Shown here: piece by piece, positions 42,502 through 52,820 of the stretch
How positions within the stretch are numbered: the stretch's first letter is position 1
How the letters are laid out: every line of letters begins with the position of its first letter
Assembly (NCBI GenBank): GCA_037042915.1
Contig: CM073202.1
Location: 2,294,001-2,358,000, forward strand
Length of the DNA: 64,000 nucleotides
From: Auricularia sp. M13
Lineage: Eukaryota > Basidiomycota > Agaricomycetes > Auriculariales > Auriculariaceae
Direction of reading: 5' to 3'
Position numbers and translations under genes: made by a program
Notes under the pieces: generated by a model
The model's input: only the letters and a program-made list of their open reading frames with translations
Told to the model about the DNA's origin: nothing
The model's database searches: none

Positions 42502-44118
42502 CTAAGCGAAGACCATGAGCATCGTGCGCATCAGCTTCCTCGACGCGAGGCGCGCACTCACCACGCGCTGTTTCTTCGCCGGCCGCGGGCCGCCGGCGGA
42601 CGGTGCGCCGCGGGTAGATGTTACGTCGTCTTCTCGTTCTTTGCGAACCGTACCCCGCATAGGCGCCGGCTGACCTGTCCCATTAAGCGGTCTACTGCCG
42701 CTGGCAGGTGTACCTGAGCCTGGGGGCCGCGCGGGTGGTCTTTGTTGCTGGGCCGAAGATGAGCCTTGCTGCTGTGATGGCATGCGCTGTGGCTGTGGGC
42801 GTGCTTGAGCAGCGGCGGGCTGGGGTTGTGAGGACCCGGGTCGCGAGCCGACAGCCTGTTGTTGTCGCTGCGCCGCCGCCGCAGACCCTGGGCGGTTGAC
42901 GGTTGGCCGAGGAGTCGCACCACCCCCAGGCGTCTGCTGTTGTGTAGCTGGGCGGGCCGGAGTCGGCAGGGAAGGCGCGGGCGTTTCTGCGTTGGCAGAG
43001 GGTAATCGTGGCGGCAGCGGCTTGGGTGTGGAGGCCCTGGACCCAGGTTGCGCAGAGGGCCCGGGCGCGGCGACAGATGGTCTGCGGGAGCTCGGCGTCG
43101 CAACCTGTTGCGGGTGGGATGGGCGCGGTGTGGACGCCACCGAGCTCGGGCGGTTGACGATTGTTCCCGTCAGGACGACGTTCCCGTGAGCGGATGATGT
43201 GGTCGGCATGGGTGCGTTGGGGTCGAGCTGGCCAGCCGCGACGAGCCGGGCGCGTTCTTTGGCCAGGCGCTTTTCCTCCTTCTTGCGCTTCTTGGCCTCC
43301 TTCTCTTTGTCGTCAAGCCCAATGAGCACGGCCTTGTTGTACTAAAGTGAAACGTAAGCGACGGGATGCTCCGCAAAGGACAGGGCAGATGGCACGCACG
43401 CCAGGCAGCCCGCCGTCCTTGACGGTGAAGGCACGGGCCAGCACGCCCGCATCGAATGGCACGATGGGCATCCGCTGCTTGGGCGGGGCGTTCATGAGCG
43501 TCGTTAGATAGTTGTCCTTCTTCATCGCATGTTTGCCTGCAATGCAAGACCAGTTGGTCAGCCAGACCGCCCGCCAGCCAGCCAGCAAGCGCAGAATGGA
43601 CGGGCAGCACGCACCAGGCAGATGTCGGATGAGGTGCCTGTAGCTCTGCTCCTTCTTCTTCTTTTTCCCGCCCGCCGCGTCCTCGTCGCCATCCGCGCCA
43701 GGCTCGGTCTTGATAGACGCGCTGGGACCGGCGACCGGCGCTATGCTGGCCTGGCGCTGGCCGACCGTAGCGGCGGCGGACTCGACGAGCCTGCCCTTGC
43801 CCTTGTCGAGCGCGGACGGAGGGCGCGGGGCCGAGTCGGGCGGCGTGTCTTGGGCATCCAGCGGCTTGATGTACGGCCGAACGTACTTGTCGTAGGCAGC
43901 GTGCAGCCCAAAGGCGTCCAGCAGGTCCTGGTCGCTGCGCAGGTATTGCGGCGGGCGCGGGGGGGCTGCAGACCGCGCGCGTCAGCACTCGGGTCGCTCG
44001 ACGAGCCACAGCCCCGCTCGACAGGGCTGCGGCTGCACCACGCACGGGTCGGGGGTGGGAACACCGACGGCACGGGCGCCGTGCTCGGCCACGACGAGCT
44101 CGATTGCTGCTCGGCCAT
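42502..44118 (-). CDS. MED19: Mediator complex subunit MED19 (Rox3) homolog
   Basis: Starting at ATG 44118, exons encode a Ser/Pro-rich start, DLLDAFGLHAAYDKYVRPYI, then KKKKKEQSYRHLIRHLP, then after an intron KHAMKKDNYLTTLMNAPPKQ and PFDAGVLARAFTVKDGGLP, then after a second short intron (about 43337-43392) VLIGLDDKEKEAKKRKKEEK and a long Pro/Gln/Ser-rich tail to the stop at 42502. The KHAMKKDNYL...PPKQR and basic KEAKKRKKEEKRL blocks are those of fungal MED19, a head/middle-module subunit that links Mediator to regulators of RNA polymerase II. The long disordered tail is typical for basidiomycetes. MED22 lies 6 kb away; this is probably coincidence. Confidence 0.72.
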
Positions 44119-45215
44119 CGTGCGCGCGCGAGCCAGAGTCGGTCACGGCCACACGGCAAGTGGGGAGATCGGAAGAGCGGAGTTTCGCCGTGTCTTCCTG
44201 TTGTTTTTGCCAAACGGCCAAAGCGACCACATCTGTCTCACAATGCATTGGGACAGTGAAAATCCGAGGAAGTGAGTAGCGATATATTTTGAGCCACGAA
44301 AACACTCACCTCAGCCGCTAGGCATTGTTCTGGAGGGTACAAAGAGAACGGCACAACCGATATTAAGACTCGGAGGGCCACATGGTGTCGAGGTCAATGG
44401 CTTACATATCTCACCCTTGGATTTGAATACAAAAGACGTGCGTATGACGGTTCATGATCACTCAATCGGAGAACAGGCTCGTTTTGCAAAGCTAACAACG
44501 GAAATGAGCAATTCGCACCAACGAGATTCGGGCGTACATCTCAGGCACATCATCTACCGCGGAAGACCACCTCCACAGCCTTCTCCTTCTCCTGGTCATG
44601 TTTGTATTGCATGGCAAATGCGAGGGTATGGGTGAGGAGGTAAAATATCCACAGTTTGCAGTCTCAGGCCATGAGCGGATCCCGCCTTCAAATTTCCGCG
44701 CGGGGCTGGACAACAGGACGATCAGTCATGCTAATGGGAGGAATTCTGGCTCAAGCTCAGCCTCTCTCCAGAATACAGCAAATTTTTAGAAATAGATGGG
44801 TTCTCATCTGGCCGTGGACTGGCCAAGGACGGGATGGTCACATTGGCTGTCGCGAGAGACTTCACATGACATCGCCGTCCTTCCAGCGATTCAGGTCGAC
44901 CATCTGGGCCGCATACAATAGTTGACGGCCTTGGCTCACGGGAGCCACTTTAAATCTCATCTGAGTTTGGACTCGACTCTAAGGAGGATTATTATGTAGC
45001 TGTAGCCTAATGTCACCCTCGAAAGATGACGGCAACGAGAGAAATTCAGTGCTGGCAGACATACGGGTACAGTACATTTTTCATTGCCGGTGATGACACC
45101 GGGACTAGGTACTTCATGGACGGCTGGTAGTTGGCAGAGTTCGGTGCGGACTGGTCGAGGGACCGGGGAAGTTGAAGAATGCAGGCAAACAGGAAACAGA
45201 GATGCTGGGGATTGT
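44119..45215. other. 1.1-kb gap, no supported gene
   Basis: Short open frames (for example 44417-44635) have no domain and no convincing exon structure. The left part likely contains the promoter of MED19. Confidence 0.5.
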
Positions 45216-45784
45216 CTAGAACATGACTTTGCGCGCAGTGCGCGCATAGCGTGCCTGCTGAATTTCGCGGGAGCTGCGTTTTTGCTTTGGCTGGGAGCGC
45301 ACGACGTTGCGGCGCCGCCTGCCGTTCGAGTGCGTCTGGCCAGGCGAGCAGCCGTACACCAGCGATGTGGCGGCGCTGTTGCAGTCGCCGCCGTCATGGT
45401 CGCGATACAGCACACCGGTGCTCTGAAGGGGACGAAGTGAGGTCAGTTGATTCTCCCGCGAGAGATGAGTGTCAGTGACGTACTATCTGGTAGACGCAAG
45501 TGCCATTTTGTTCAGTGACGGTCTCTGCGTTCGCATAACTGGAAGAATCAATCGGCAAACGAGTTCGACGAGGCGAATGAGATGGACAACTCACACGCAA
45601 GTGAATGTCGTATCGACCGTCGTAGACGGCTCCTGCTTGGTGAGCGCATGGCCTTTTTGGTCCCACGACGGGCATCCGTAAATACACGGCACGACCTCGG
45701 GGAGCGCGCGGAGGAGGGAGCCTGCGCAAGAACGGCGGCGGGGAAGAGCCCCGCTGCGAGTGCCACAAGAGCCGCGAACTTCAT
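45216..45784 (-). CDS. Small secreted cysteine-containing protein
   Basis: From ATG 45784 the protein starts with a clear signal peptide (MKFAALVALAAGLFPAAVLA, cut probably after AQA). The mature part has PCIYGCPSWDQKG, a Thr-rich stretch ending in a cysteine, then after an intron (about 45539-45595) ETVTEQNGTCVYQ, then after another (about 45430-45490) GVLYRDHDGGDCNSAAT and SLVYGCSPGQT, followed by an Arg/Lys-rich tail to the stop at 45216-45218. Six or so cysteines and the size of about 140 residues fit the small secreted protein class of fungi (effectors, wall proteins, pheromone-like factors). I recognise no family. The basic C-terminal tail after the last cysteine is unusual and might be cleaved. 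Confidence 0.65.
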
Positions 45785-46990
45785 GCTGAGCGTGTGAGGG
45801 TGAGAGTAGGCGGCTGAATGCGGCAGGAGGCAGGGGGGATGGTAGAATACTCTTGTATGAACCGCTGCAGATTTTATACCACGACGATCCTCTATGATAT
45901 GCCATTGGCTTAGAAATATGAGGAGTGGAGTATTCGCGTCGCGGAGAGTCCAGGTGCCGGAAGGGCGGGATGATGTGCGTGTCCGCGGTCTAAGATACTG
46001 CAACTAGAGCCGATCGCGACGACTTTCCCAGGGCCCAGAATGCAATGACCATGCAGCGTTCGTGATATGGTAATTATAATGCCGGCGAGACTTCGCGTGA
46101 GAATACTGCGGCAAGGCCGAAGAGAGACACCGTCGTGGTGAGCTGCATTGACGCCGCTCACAAATCGTCACGGTATTTTAGTCGGGACCAGGACGCCAAG
46201 CTGCATCATACCCGTCCACCATGACGTCCCAAGAGAGCCCAAGCCCAGAGGCGCTTTACGCTGTTCAAATTAGCAGCCCCATGAGTACCAGCCATTCTTT
46301 CCAAAGCAGGCAGCGGCGAATCGTAGAAAATCCAGCTCAGGAGAAACGGCGCACTGTCTCTCAGAAGCCACGCGGCATCAAAACTAGGCACGACGCAGAT
46401 CGAGCAGGCCAGTTAGCCTACAGGGCAGCGACCGACCGACCGATCATACCGCGCGCCCAGGCTGTCTCCTTGTTTCCAGAGGTCGATCTCTGAACATCCA
46501 GAGCCAAGCAGAACGCAGAGAGCGGCGGAGGAACGGCGGAAGTATCGAAACACGGTCCTCGTCGATCCTCAGCAATCTAGAGCCAGCCTGACTTGTGGCG
46601 AGCGGCGGAGAAATGCTCACCATAAATCGTGAATGTTTATATACAGAAGGATTCGGTGAGTCCAGTCGACAATGACCGGTCGGAAAATTCGGAGTGCTGG
46701 GGGAGACCGCGCATAGGACTCTCTAAACCGCCCTCACGACTCATTTCTCCCTGCTGGCCAGTCATCATTTCCCCCGTATGCATAATGACTTTCCCAAGCA
46801 TTTGATGATAAAAACAACAGGATAGAAGTTGTTGAAAGCCGGGTGGACCTGTCAGAGCTGCAAAGTAAAACCGACGCCCTTGCAGACGAGCATGCATGCT
46901 CGATACGAGTGACCCAGGTAGCAGAACGGGATTCATGCGTTCAAGCAGGGGACCGTAAGAGTAGACTATTATTTCATTTCTGCAAGAATC
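45785..46990. other. Gap with one doubtful small reading frame
   Basis: A plus-strand frame at 46221-46493 (90 codons from ATG in a CACC-ATG context) is polar and lacks any domain. I do not support it as a gene. The first about 100 bp upstream of 45784 contain a TATA-like ATTTTATACC reverse-strand box near 45870-45880, plausible for the secreted-protein gene. Confidence 0.45.
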
Positions 46991-49040
46991 TCAGTAGCCA
47001 CTACACGCAAAAACCCTTAAAATACCGCATCGAGCGCATCTAGAAGGAGCAATGAGCTCTGAATCAATCCGCCAACGTCCCCAAGCGCGGCTTCGCAGCC
47101 CTCGTCGCGCGCGAATGCGTGGGCGGTGGGGGCGGGGCGGTGGGCTCGCTTTCACGGGCGTGTGCACCTTCCCGCCAGCCTTCTTCGCGTTCGCCCTAGC
47201 CGGGGCCCTCGAATCGCGATCGCGCTCTCTTGCTGGCGCGGGCGTCGAAACAGATGCAGCATGAGTCTGCGAGGACACCAGGGCCTGCACCTCCGCCGCG
47301 GTGTACGACTTGTCGGGCGGCGCGCCGCTGGCGCGGAACCGGCGGCGCACGGCGTGGCTGCCGCCCTCCTCGTCGTACTCGGCGCGCGTGACAATGCGCT
47401 GCTTGTATGCCGCGCTGCGGCTCAGCGCCAACGCGCCGCGGTAGGCCAATGTTATGGGGCTGCAAGGTGATGTTTAGCTTGGGAAGGGGGGAGAGGATGA
47501 AGAAAGACCAAAGACGGGAGACGTACTCGTCAGCTTGGTAAATGGACACCTCATGCTCCGCAGGCGCCAGCGCACGCAACTCTGTCAAACTGTACCAGAT
47601 CAGCTATCAGCTGAGATGCACGCCGAGGGACGTGGGCGTACAGTCGTGCCGCAAAACCAGGCAGGGCGGTCGTCCCCCCGATGAGCCCGATGTTCGCCCA
47701 GAACAGACCCTGCAGGTCCGGCGGGAGCGACGCGATGGCGTGCGCGATGGTCTCCGCGACGCCCGCCTGCTCCATCCCTTGGAGACCAAACACAAAACAC
47801 AACAGAAAACGTAAGAATCCAGATGACACCATTGAGCAAAGGACAGCAACGCACCGATATCCGACGGGTTGAAGAGCACCTCAGGCACAGTAAAGCGCTC
47901 GTTGGCCATATACAGCACCTGCTCGTCGCCCTCCCCATCGCCATCCCGTCCACATCCATGCCTGTCGAGCGGTCGTTGCGGATGTACCCCCGCTTCTTGC
48001 TGGCGCCCGAAAAGTCGGGCAGGACGTACTCCTGCACGATGGGGTTCGTCCGCGGGTTCCTGTCGATCTTGCACGCGTCGAGGTCGGCGGCGAAGGCCGC
48101 GGCGGAGGGCGCGACGTAGCAGCAGCGCTCCTTGACGTCGTTCATGATGTACGTCTGGTCCATCATGTTCCATTGCCGGTAGGAGATGAGCTCTTTGAGG
48201 TGGTTGGTGAGGAGTTTTCCGCCGACGTCGATTCTGTTGGTGGTCAATTTGAGATGAGATGGGAGGAGCAGGCTGGACGGACCTTCTGACGCTCGGCCAG
48301 ATGACGGTGCCGTTGAGGATGGGTACGACGTGCGTGAAGCTGTAGCCCGCGTCGAGGATGAGCATGCATTCCGGGGATGGCTTGCCGGGGTCGTGGAAAT
48401 AAGTCGCTGTACGTTGCTGCAATTGCCGCTGCAAGCGAGTTTCAATTCAAACGCGCGTCAAGTCTCAAGGCGAAGGCAAGACATACGCGTGCAACGGTAG
48501 TACGAGGCAAACTCGTACTCCTCAAACACCAGCTGGTCATATGTCTCCTGGATATTGGGTAGGTTGAAGTACGGTTCGGTTACGAGGAGCGACATGTCTG
48601 GTGGGTTTATCGACTGAATGTAGCGCGTCAGACGCAGCGTCCAACGCGCTGCAAGAGAATGCGCACCAGGACGTCCGAAGAGAAGACGCCGTCCCATACG
48701 GCTTTCTCGACGTCCCAGTCGGTGAGCAGACCCTGCGCTGGGGTCGGTCAGTTCGTCCTCCGCGTCACAGTCTTCTGGGTTGCCACTCACGCGCTCGAAC
48801 GCCAGACGATAAGTGGCAGACGCAAAGTCCTGGCAGTCCTCTATTTCATGGCCGATGTAGAGCTTCTTGTCGCCCTTGGAGCGCATCGCGCAGTTGGGAA
48901 CAACTCTAAGTTTGCACTTGAATATAAAATATAAATTGCCTAACGCGTCGAACGCACACAGGCTCGGCATCTGGGTCGGAAGACACGCCCGCTTTTAGTG
49001 TCGACGCGCCGTTGTCGATGACGAGCACGTTGGGAGCCAT
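46991..49040 (-). CDS. ARP6: Actin-related protein 6 (ARP6), SWR1 complex subunit
   Basis: From ATG 49040, [18 protein letters not shown] is the nucleotide-binding start of actin-fold proteins. After an intron (about 48911-48957) come [118 protein letters not shown] and [20 protein letters not shown]. These identify ARP6, which with SWC proteins docks in the SWR1 remodeller that places H2A.Z in chromatin. Several short introns are present. After the usual ARP6 end ([17 protein letters not shown]) about 100 more residues rich in Ala/Arg/Pro continue to the stop at 46991; this tail may be real or may reflect a missed intron. It shares an 89-bp upstream region with SDE2. Confidence 0.88.
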
Positions 49041-49129
49041 GGCGGCGGCGACGGGGAAGACGGCGGCAGCGGGCTTTGAAAGTGGCGCTGCCTCTTGACC
49101 CGCACCCCGTGCCTCAGTCTACATACAAA
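49041..49129. promoter_or_regulatory. 89-bp bidirectional promoter between ARP6 and SDE2
   Basis: The start codons of two divergent genes are separated by only 89 bp. The stretch is GC-rich at the ARP6 side and CT-rich at the SDE2 side (CCTCTTGACC, CCTCAGTCTACATACA). No TATA box is visible. Both 5' UTRs must be very short or overlap. Confidence 0.6.
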
Positions 49130-49957
49130 ATGTCGACCAACCTGCTCATCTCGACCTTTGCGCCATTCCCGACCTACGCGCTCAGCGTCCCCTCCGATGC
49201 GCTCGTCAGCGATGTCCCCGCGCTGCTGGCCGCCCGCGAGCCCTTGCTGCCGCTCGCGCAACTGCGGCTCTCGCACCCGTCCGCACAGCTGCGCCCGTCC
49301 ACGCGCATCTCCTCCTTGGGCAGCGGCTTTGTGACGCTGCGCCTGGCGCCGTCGGTGCTGGGCGGCAAGGGCGGCTTCGGGTCGCAGCTGCGCGCGGCGG
49401 GCGGGCGGATGAGCAGCCGCAAGACGGGCAACACGGACTCGTGCCGCGACCTCTCCGGGCGCCGGCTCAGCACGCTCAAGGAGGCCAAGAAGCTCGCCGA
49501 GTACATGGAGGCCGAGCCCGACCGCAAGAAGGCCGCCGCCGCCGCCCGCAAGGCCAAGCTCGCCGCGCTCGAGAAGAAGCTCGGCATCGACCCCAAGAAC
49601 CCCCATGCTGCGCCCGCCGACGAGCTGCCCCAGGTTGGCCAGAAGCGCCGCTTTGACGACACCAAGTTCTTGGAGGAGACCCAGGAGCTCGTTGAGGGCG
49701 TCCGCGACGCTGTGGCTGCTGGTATGCTTGCTTGCTTTCGTCCGTTCCATTCTATCTTTTATGCTGACTGCTTGCCTTCCACCTCAGGTCTGTTGAAGAA
49801 GCGGAAGAAGGCCAAGACGGACGCTGCAGCCAGCGCAGCGGAAGCCCCGTCCTCGTCCTCTGCGGCAGCAACGATCACAAACGCGGCGGTCGAGTCCGCC
49901 GCCACCGCGCCAGTCGCACTCGCCGCATCCGTCGCAGTGGGCATCGCATCGGCATAA
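49130..49957 (+). CDS. SDE2: SDE2 homolog (ubiquitin-like precursor, splicing/genome stability)
   Basis: From ATG 49130 the first about 79 residues form a ubiquitin-like segment ending in GG, followed by KGGFGSQLRAAGGRM. The VLGGKGGFGS junction is the hallmark of Sde2 proteins, which are cut after GG by deubiquitinases so that the C-terminal part starting with Lys joins the spliceosome (and in animals acts at replication forks). DSCRDLSGRRLSTLKEAKKL and a charged coiled helix (about residues 125-170) follow as in the family. One intron (about 49721-49787) splits off an Ala/Ser-rich tail, which ends at 49957. I chose ATG 49130 because the one upstream at 49076 would add unrelated residues and run into the shared promoter. 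Confidence 0.85.
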   Translation: MSTNLLISTFAPFPTYALSVPSDALVSDVPALLAAREPLLPLAQLRLSHPSAQLRPSTRISSLGSGFVTLRLAPSVLGGKGGFGSQLRAAGGRMSSRKTGNTDSCRDLSGRRLSTLKEAKKLAEYMEAEPDRKKAAAAARKAKLAALEKKLGIDPKNPHAAPADELPQVGQKRRFDDTKFLEETQELVEGVRDAVAAGMLACFRPFHSIFYADCLPSTSGLLKKRKKAKTDAAASAAEAPSSSSAAATITNAAVESAATAPVALAASVAVGIASA

Positions 49958-50080
49958 GTAGAGTCAGACGGTTTCGAAGCGTTTCTCTTTATCAGTACAC
50001 ATTGTAATTATGATACACGCATCATGTCTCCCGCCACCGCTGTACTACCTACGTAGCTCATCCTGCTCCCAACAAGAGAT

Positions 50081-50677
50081 CTATGCACCGGGCTCAAAGA
50101 CCTCCTCGCTGAGCAGGCTGTCCGCGAGCTCTGCCGCGCGCGTCTTGCTCGCCTCGGCCTCCGCGCGGACCGCCTCGCGCTCGTCGCTGCGCTGGCGCAC
50201 GATTTGCTGCTCGTCCGCGAGCAGCAGCATCAGTTTCAGCGTGTGCGTTAAGGAGAGCAGCGAGTTGGCTGCGCGGACCTAGACAGTGCCAATGACAGTA
50301 AGCTTCAAGACAGCTGGGCGGGCGAGTGAGGAATGGGACGCACCATCGACTCGGCGCGACACTGCGCCTGGAAGGCCTCCTGCGCGACTTGGAACTTGTC
50401 TTTGTCGCCGACCTAAGCATGTATAATTTGCTCAGCATCGAGGATATTGGTGTTTTATTGTGCATGGGCTCACCGAGGCAATGGCGACGAGGTCGGCCAT
50501 GCCCTCGACGAGCACCTCGACGTCGGCGTCGAGCCGGCGGTTGAACTCCTCCTCGATCCCGTCCAGGTACTCGTCCGACGACTGCTCGATCAGCGCCTTC
50601 TGCTGCGCCCGCGCGCCCGAGTCGAGCGTCGCGCGCGCCAGCGCCGCCGGGCGCGAGACGTCTGTTTGCATGCTCAT
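50081..50677 (-). CDS. MED22: Mediator complex subunit MED22 (Srb6/Surf5) homolog
   Basis: From ATG 50677 the first exon encodes KALIEQSSDEYLDGIEEEFN and DADVEVLVEGMADLVAIASV. After an intron (about 50415-50472) it encodes GDKDKFQVAQEAFQAQ, the next exon reads MVRAANSLLSLTHTLKLMLL, and the protein ends near EEVFEPGA (stop 50081-50083). The short, all-helical protein with a first helix leading to a VDxLVxxFxELI-like block and a later RAxxSLLxLTxxLK block matches MED22, a head-module subunit of Mediator that partners MED11. It is convergent with SDE2, with 123 bp between the stops. Confidence 0.75.
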
Positions 50678-51002
50678 TGCGGTGTGGCGCGAGGACAAGG
50701 AATGATTAATTCTCGACGCCAGAACTCCGACCGCGGCCGCGACTTGGTCTCACTCGCTTTCAGCGCGTACAATGCCTCGCATTATAGGGCGCCGCAAGTC
50801 TCAAGAGGTACTATGTATACACTACAGCAACAGCAATAGGAGCACAACACAGACAAGGAGCGACGGGCGGCCGTACAGACACGTCGGATAAACACGAAGG
50901 TAGATGGGTGGGTGGTGGGTGATGCCAGCAGTGGCTGCCTGCAAAATCGAGGGGTGTCCAGCCAACAGCCAACAACCGAAGCAGCACAAATCGCAAGTCA
51001 GG

Positions 51003-52730
51003 TTACTCTATGACCCAGTCCGACGGCGCGGGCACGGGCTGCCGCGGCGCCTTGCCGTGGTGCGCGCGCGACAATATTCGGTCGATGGATCCATGCTGCT
51101 GCTGCTGTTGTTGCTGTGGATGTTGCGCTGCCTGCGGTTGTTGCGGCTGGACAAGCGGCGTATTGCTATTCCACGAGCTCGCGCTAAAGTCGGCCGTGCT
51201 CGTCGACGAGTGCCGCACGGGCTGCGGCACGCGCAGCGGCGGCAGCGGACGCGCGGGCGCGGGCGTCGGCGCGTCGCGTTCACGGTCGCGGTCGGCCATC
51301 ATCTCTGCCCAGGGGGACATCGGCGCCGACAGCGGGAGCGGCGTCTCGGGCTGCGTGCGCTCGTAGTCGTCCTGGACGACGGGGTTCGCATACGGATGCC
51401 CGCCGCCCTCGTACGCGAGCGCGAGCGGCGTCGGCGTCGTCTCGCTTGCGCGGTCAAACGGGAGGATGGAGTGGCCCATGGCGGGCGGCGGCGAGTAGTT
51501 GCTCGAGCTCGTGTAGCTGCGCGCGGGGTCCGGCGACGCGGGCATGTTGCGCTGCACGGCATAGCCCGCGGCGTACGGGTGCGCCGCGGCGCCCGGCGGG
51601 AAGTTGTCGACGGACGTGTGCGCGGACGAGGGCGGCGGCGGGACGAAGTACTGTACCTTCATGTCGGACGGCAGGCCGTACTCCTTCGGCTGCTCCTCGC
51701 GCGGCGGGCCGAGCGCCGGCCGCGAGCGCACGTAGCTGCGGTAGCGCCAGAGCAGCACCGCCGCGAGTGCCACGAACGTCAGGCCGCCGACGACGCCGCC
51801 CGCTATCGCGCCGGCGTTGTTCTTCTTGTGGCTCTGACTCTGGGGCTCGGGCGCCTGCGAAGTCTGCTGGGTATTGGTACCGAGTGCGGCCGTCGCGCTC
51901 GAGGTGATTGTGGTGAGCGAGCCGGTGCTGGAGAGCGTGGTGTTTGCAGCGGCGAGCAGCTCGGCGTTCGTCGCCTGGAAGACGCCGCCGTTGTCGCGCA
52001 TGAACGCCCAGTCTGGGAAGGGCAGTACAGGGCCACCCGGCAGGTCGCTGCGATCATCAGGCCGCATGGTGAGCACGGACTTCCGCAACAGGCAGGGATG
52101 GCCGCCTGATGGCCCCGGAGAACGCACCCAGTGCCGGTCCCGTTGTACGATGTGCATTGTGATCGCCATTCTGCATTGAGAAATGAGTTTCAATCGCTCA
52201 AAGCAAGCTTGAGCACTGGGACGCACCAGACTCTTGCAGGAGCGAGCTGCTGGAGAAGCCGGCCTGGCATCTGCGAGAAGGCGCTGAGTATTGCCGCGAG
52301 CGGGACCGATCGGGAACTCACAGCGTGCAGGCGGACGCGAGGTTGAAGGCGACGACGTTGCATAGGCACTCGTTGTCCGTGTCGCTCTCTGGCGACGGCG
52401 GGAGGTACTTGTCCCTGCGCTAGCCGTTAGTCCCAGGCCCCGAGCGAACGCGATACGCACCCTGGCCGCTTCAAAGGAGGGACAAGGAACGGCGAGCGGC
52501 AGGACGAGGACATCGTTGCCCAGAGCTTGCATGGTGTCTCGCCGTCGCTGGTGAGCGTCCTGGATAGCAGCCAGCCAGGCGAAATAAATAAATAATTGAG
52601 CACGGCGCAAAGAAAAGGCGCGCACGGACCAGAGATTCTGTGTGCAGGTGACCTCGGAGTACTGCGCGACGGCCGCCACGCCCCCGAGCAAGAGGACGGC
52701 GGCGGCGGCCGCAGCTGAGGCCGGTAGCAT
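51003..52730 (-). CDS. Secreted-leader, single-TM protein with Cys motif and Gln/Pro-rich tail
   Basis: From ATG 52730 the leader is MLPASAAAAAAVLLLGGVAA (signal peptide), then QYSEVTCTQNLWS. After introns comes an exon near 52320-52440 with TDNECLCNVVAFNLASACTL, typical of fungal cell-surface proteins (CxC...AC). A Ser/Thr-rich linker (TTLSSTGSLTTITSSATAAL) leads to a TM segment AGAIAGGVVGGLTFVALAAV, followed by a basic stop-transfer (WRYRSYVRSRP) and a long cytosolic tail with Pro/Ser and Gln runs (HPQQQQQQQH). The gene ends at 51003. It may be a wall sensor or receptor-like protein; the family is common in agaricomycetes with unknown role. Its start is 90 bp from the divergent IMD gene. 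Confidence 0.7.
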   Translation of the reverse strand: MLPASAAAAAAVLLLGGVAAVAQYSEVTCTQNLWSVRAFSLRRAQLFIYFAWLAAIQDAHQRRRDTMQALGNDVLVLPLAVPCPSFEAARVRIAFARGLGLTASAGTSTSRRRQRATRTTSAYATSSPSTSRPPARCEFPIGPARGNTQRLLADARPASPAARSCKSLVRPSAQACFERLKLISQCRMAITMHIVQRDRHWVRSPGPSGGHPCLLRKSVLTMRPDDRSDLPGGPVLPFPDWAFMRDNGGVFQATNAELLAAANTTLSSTGSLTTITSSATAALGTNTQQTSQAPEPQSQSHKKNNAGAIAGGVVGGLTFVALAAVLLWRYRSYVRSRPALGPPREEQPKEYGLPSDMKVQYFVPPPPSSAHTSVDNFPPGAAAHPYAAGYAVQRNMPASPDPARSYTSSSNYSPPPAMGHSILPFDRASETTPTPLALAYEGGGHPYANPVVQDDYERTQPETPLPLSAPMSPWAEMMADRDRERDAPTPAPARPLPPLRVPQPVRHSSTSTADFSASSWNSNTPLVQPQQPQAAQHPQQQQQQQHGSIDRILSRAHHGKAPRQPVPAPSDWVIE

Positions 52731-52820
52731 CGACTCGGAGAGAGGGGGCGGAGGGCGCCTAACCCAGCTTTGGGGCTCCGACGCTCTCCCCAGGCCCCTC
52801 ACTCCAGCGACCAGCGCCCG
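52731..52820. promoter_or_regulatory. 90-bp bidirectional promoter between the TM protein and the IMD gene
   Basis: The two start codons lie 90 bp apart on opposite strands. The stretch is rich in G/C with AGGGGGCGGAGG near 52742 and CCCAGGCCCC near 52790; there is no TATA box. Confidence 0.55.

Noticed and set aside
42316-42717. Plus-strand frame at the 3' end of MED19
   Set aside because: Opposite-strand shadow of the Pro/Gln-rich MED19 tail.
46221-46493. 90-codon plus-strand frame with a good ATG context
   Set aside because: No domain, no upstream TATA box, polar composition; insufficient for a gene call.
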